From the NCBI GenBank assembly GCA_964630455.1, contig CAZVVA010000072.1, forward strand, positions 1 through 17,190: a stretch of DNA of 17,190 nucleotides, read 5' to 3'. Below, in pieces: positions 14,565 to 17,190 of this stretch. Each line of letters opens with the position of its first letter. The stretch's first letter is position 1. The DNA comes from JAUWMI01 sp964630455. Its GTDB lineage: Bacteria > Sumerlaeota > Sumerlaeia > MWCT01 > JAUWMI01. The position numbers were made by a program, and so were the translations under genes. A model generated the notes under the pieces. It had not been told where the DNA came from. It worked only from the letters and a program-made list of their open reading frames with translations, and ran no database searches.

Positions 14565-14965
14565 TGCTTTGGTTTTAGCGATAAATAGTAGCTAAAATGA
14601 TTGGGCGATCAAACAAAAAATCATAACCGCATTCTTTGCCGTGATCTTTCATAATCATACAGGGCATTATGCTGCAGCGGGAAGGACGCAGAGAAAAAAA
14701 TTACTGTTAGAGAAAAATAGTTAAAACACAAAGAACACAAAGCAGGCCCCCGTTACGCGGGAAAAAATAGAAAAGGCTCGCTATCGGATAAGTTCCTATT
14801 TTCCGCACCTTTAATGAATTGGTAGCATATCAATCAGGCAGTTGTATTTTTGCTATCGCTATTCAAAAGTGCATTAAAGCCAGAGGCCTTCAGGCTAATC
14901 TTAGCCGGAAAGGATAAGATCTTTGCAGTTTTTCAGCCTTTTTCGACTGTTGTAAGTATAACCGA
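14565..14965 (-). other. Non-coding gap between amidase and membrane protein genes
   Basis: About 400 bp without a supported gene. It has a tandem 9-bp repeat AACACAAAG (14725-14742) preceded by GGACGCAGAG, a combination that recurs in degenerate intergenic repeats of other bacteria. It also has a small palindrome, GGCTAA-TC-TTAGCC, near 14893. Any promoter for the membrane protein should lie here on the minus strand, but I found no consensus pair. Confidence 0.5.
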
Positions 14966-16825
14966 TCAGTCGCCGTACTCCTGGTAGCGTTCGCGTACAG
15001 CGCTATAGTAATCTTCCAGCCCGTCGAAAATCGCACGGGCAATTTTTTTGCGAAATTCCTGATCCATGAGCAGTGCTTCATCTTCCGGGTTCGACATAAA
15101 GGCCTGCTCTACCAGAAACGACGTCGTCTGCGTGACTTTGACCGTTGAGGAATTAAAGCTGCTGATCACCCAGCGATCCTTAAGCCCGATGCCCAGCATA
15201 CGCTTCTGGACGCACTCGGTTATCTCGCGGTTCGGCGGATATTTGTACAGGTTCATTACCCCTTTCGCTGCCAGCGGGTCACGATATGATCCTACCGAAT
15301 TGGCATGAACACTGATGAAAAGGTCCGCATCGGCTTCCAGCGCATTGTTAATACGAAACGACAATGTCGTTGCTTCATCATCAGGCCGAAGATCCAATAC
15401 GTTGGCCCCCGCATCTTCCAGAAGTTGCATAAGCAAATCCGAGGTGGCACGATTCACATCTTTTTCCTCTAACCCCGTTGCGCCGACTGCGCCAAGATTG
15501 CTTCCACCGTGGCCTGCGTCAACCGCTATAGTCAGACCCTTGAGAGGTGAGTCTGGCGGTGCAGCCAGCTGAGGCGCGCGACGGATTTTAATATAAAGGG
15601 CCTTCGAATCTTCTCGGTAGCCAACATCATAGCCCCAGATAGGTTCGTGCTTCAGGGCAATAGTAAATCGCAGCAAGTCCTTCTCCACCTGCTGCCAGGT
15701 GAGATCCTTGATCTCTTTGGCTTCTGGCTTGTTGGTTATCCAGGTGATGTTCGAGGTGGCGCCGTAAAGCTCCACCACGAGAGCGCTGGGATTCATGACT
15801 ATCTCAGCATAATACGGGAGCCGCTCGGAGAGCCCCATGGTTACAATGTCGTACTTTTCATCGCCGGTGACCGTAGCAGCATTCACAAGGCTGCGTGGCA
15901 GGTGTGTGCCTCGGGGCAACACATTAATGAATGATGCTGTAATCCAGGCTTCCTTACTTGGAGAGAGTTGTACGCGATACACCCCGTAATTAGCCCCCTC
16001 GCCACCACGGCGTCCGGTTAGCTCCAGACGTGTGCCAATGGGCATATACCCGAGCTGGGCACCGCCCAGCCGAGCCTGTCCTAGCCCAACGCTCAGGAAC
16101 GCGCGCTCTTCGACCACTTCGCCCACCTGTGGCCATGCCTCAGGGTCAATTGTCACCAGGGCAGGGCTTTTCTTGCTTACTTTGCTCCGCCAGGATTTCT
16201 TCAGGTGGAACTTGACCGGAGTCGTCTTCAGGCGGTCTGCCGGCTTGACTTTGTAGATCCCCGTATAGATGCCCCGCAGCCCTCTAGTTTCAGAAAACGG
16301 GAGCTCGGTCATCGGAACGTGTTTCGCCACACGCCCAAGGCTGAAAGAGGCCGCCAGGCCGGGTGTCCCCTTCATGCGGACTTCCAGGACGTCTCCGGCG
16401 TTCAGCTCTACGTCGATCTTTGGCAGCATCATGGCGTCTTCAATCGTTAAAAGATCAACAGAAGTGGTAGTCAGCGGCGGGGTACGTTCGATCTGAATTG
16501 TTTTTACAAGCGATTTGTTTTCGGGGGACGTTGCGATGAGCGTAATGGTATTGACGCCCGGCTTAAGATGCAAGAGTCCGGCAAAGGCACCGGTTGGATA
16601 GACCTTAAACTCCTCGTCATTTCCTGTCAGAGTGTTGCCTGGCTCCGTATGCCCGCCCAAACGATACCGATTGTAGGAAGTCTTTACATAATCCGAACGA
16701 GGAATAATCAGATTGATGGATGGGCCGGTAGAAGTAGACGTTTCCTGAGCACTGGCTGGCAAAGCAAGAAGAAGTGCTATCACAATGCTCAAGGCAGAAC
16801 TTAGGGGTTGCAAGTACCTTCGCAT
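14966..16825 (-). CDS. N-acetylmuramoyl-L-alanine amidase with N-terminal beta domains
   Basis: This 619-aa exported zinc amidase cleaves the lactyl-amide bond between MurNAc and L-Ala in peptidoglycan. The start at 16825 has AAAGGAG just upstream and opens a signal peptide (MRRYLQPLSSALSIVIALLL, cleavage near ASAQE); a longer in-frame reading to 16921 lacks both. After the signal come an Ig-like segment (about 34-115), an SH3-like segment (about 225-305), an AMIN-like segment (about 325-415) and the Amidase_3 domain (about 430-610). Catalytic zinc ligands are visible as H439 in DAGHGG, E454 in LEEKDVN and H507 in SVHANS, with E573 in VEQAFMSNP. The domain order is longer than that of E. coli AmiC (AMIN plus Amidase_3), suggesting anchoring or regulation in the periplasm, probably for cell separation. 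It follows the HRDC-encoding gene by 92 bp on the same strand. Confidence 0.93.
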   Translation of the reverse strand: MRRYLQPLSSALSIVIALLLALPASAQETSTSTGPSINLIIPRSDYVKTSYNRYRLGGHTEPGNTLTGNDEEFKVYPTGAFAGLLHLKPGVNTITLIATSPENKSLVKTIQIERTPPLTTTSVDLLTIEDAMMLPKIDVELNAGDVLEVRMKGTPGLAASFSLGRVAKHVPMTELPFSETRGLRGIYTGIYKVKPADRLKTTPVKFHLKKSWRSKVSKKSPALVTIDPEAWPQVGEVVEERAFLSVGLGQARLGGAQLGYMPIGTRLELTGRRGGEGANYGVYRVQLSPSKEAWITASFINVLPRGTHLPRSLVNAATVTGDEKYDIVTMGLSERLPYYAEIVMNPSALVVELYGATSNITWITNKPEAKEIKDLTWQQVEKDLLRFTIALKHEPIWGYDVGYREDSKALYIKIRRAPQLAAPPDSPLKGLTIAVDAGHGGSNLGAVGATGLEEKDVNRATSDLLMQLLEDAGANVLDLRPDDEATTLSFRINNALEADADLFISVHANSVGSYRDPLAAKGVMNLYKYPPNREITECVQKRMLGIGLKDRWVISSFNSSTVKVTQTTSFLVEQAFMSNPEDEALLMDQEFRKKIARAIFDGLEDYYSAVRERYQEYGD

Positions 16826-16917
16826 GCTTTTCTCCTTTCTGATTACGGCCTGGTCTCTTCGCGCACGGCGCAGCCTTTTCTCATCAGCGTCCCTGAACTT
16901 TGCCCACGCCACGCAGC

Positions 16918-17190
16918 TCACTGTGTCTCTTTACACATCCTTAATATATCTTTTGAGTACTTATTAATCTTCCGCCTGGATAAGCCCTTTACCTTTGCAA
17001 AATCTTCGAGCGACTGCGGCTTCATTTTGACAATAGTTTTCAAGTGCGAGACATGAAAAATCATATAGGAGGGGATATTTTCGCGCTGGGCCACACCATC
17101 GCGCCACTGTTTCAGGCGGAATAGCAAATGTTCTTCCTCTGGTGTCAATGCTTCGCCGCTATCATAGAGCATCTTGTCTGCCAGGGGAAA
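16918..17190 (-). CDS. HRDC domain, C-terminus of RecQ-like protein (partial)
   Basis: The frame is open to the window edge, so the 5' part of the gene is missing. The visible 90 codons end in an HRDC domain: LTPEEEHLLFRLKQWRDGVA, PSYMIFHVSHLKTIV, PQSLEDFAKVKGLSRRKINK. HRDC is a small helical nucleic-acid-binding domain at the C-terminus of RecQ helicases and of RNase D. The acidic linker just before it favours RecQ, but RNase D or another HRDC protein cannot be excluded from this fragment. An internal ATG at 17172 is not a likely start because coding-like sequence continues upstream (FPLADK). The protein ends normally at TGA. Confidence 0.78.
   Translation of the reverse strand, partial: FPLADKMLYDSGEALTPEEEHLLFRLKQWRDGVAQRENIPSYMIFHVSHLKTIVKMKPQSLEDFAKVKGLSRRKINKYSKDILRMCKETQ

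Noticed and set aside
14680..14742. Possible CRISPR-like or tandem repeat around AACACAAAG
   Set aside because: Only two adjacent 9-bp units occur, with no spacer structure; it looks like a degenerate intergenic repeat.

Overview
The window comes from a bacterium with Gram-negative features: a periplasmic-type amidase and a SurA-like secreted parvulin protein. Its phylum cannot be fixed from the sequence alone. Shine-Dalgarno sequences are clear and the genetic code is standard. The window reads as ordinary chromosome interrupted by one island-like segment that looks more A+T rich than its flanks.

Region 1 (1-5445). An hflX GTPase gene with an unresolved 5' end is followed by a SAM-I (S-box) riboswitch and an intrinsic terminator. 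Behind them lies a tight sulfur-transfer cluster: a threonine-synthase-family PLP enzyme (thrC), a TusA-like sulfurtransferase, a ubiquitin-like sulfur carrier (ThiS/MoaD type) fused to a C-terminal NIL domain, a JAMM metalloprotease and a MoeB/ThiF-like E1 enzyme. The carrier's diglycine is internal, so the adjacent JAMM protease probably has to trim it before the E1 enzyme can activate it. The S-box points to methionine control. The best inference is a protein-thiocarboxylate route to homocysteine, resembling mycobacterial CysM/CysO/Mec and Wolinella MetY/HcyS/HcyD/HcyF, but with a ThrC-family enzyme and possibly O-phosphohomoserine as acceptor. This is the most interesting system in the window.

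Region 2 (5615-12398). A complete tRNA nucleotidyltransferase gene (cca) is followed by about 5.4 kb of accessory DNA. That DNA ends in a separate 72-bp remnant of another cca 3' end at 12327-12398. The remnant differs from the intact gene mainly at synonymous sites, so it comes from a diverged cca and not from a recent copy. Between the two lie two tandem secreted-protein genes with near-identical flanks (promoter and leader upstream; C-terminal tail, terminator and structured repeat downstream) but strongly diverged cores. Next comes a secreted protein with two parvulin-like halves, both apparently lacking the catalytic histidines.

Region 3 (12480-17190, all minus strand). This holds a large polytopic membrane protein resembling GT-C glycosyltransferases, an N-acetylmuramoyl-L-alanine amidase with a long multidomain N-terminus, and the C-terminal HRDC domain of a RecQ-like protein cut by the window edge.
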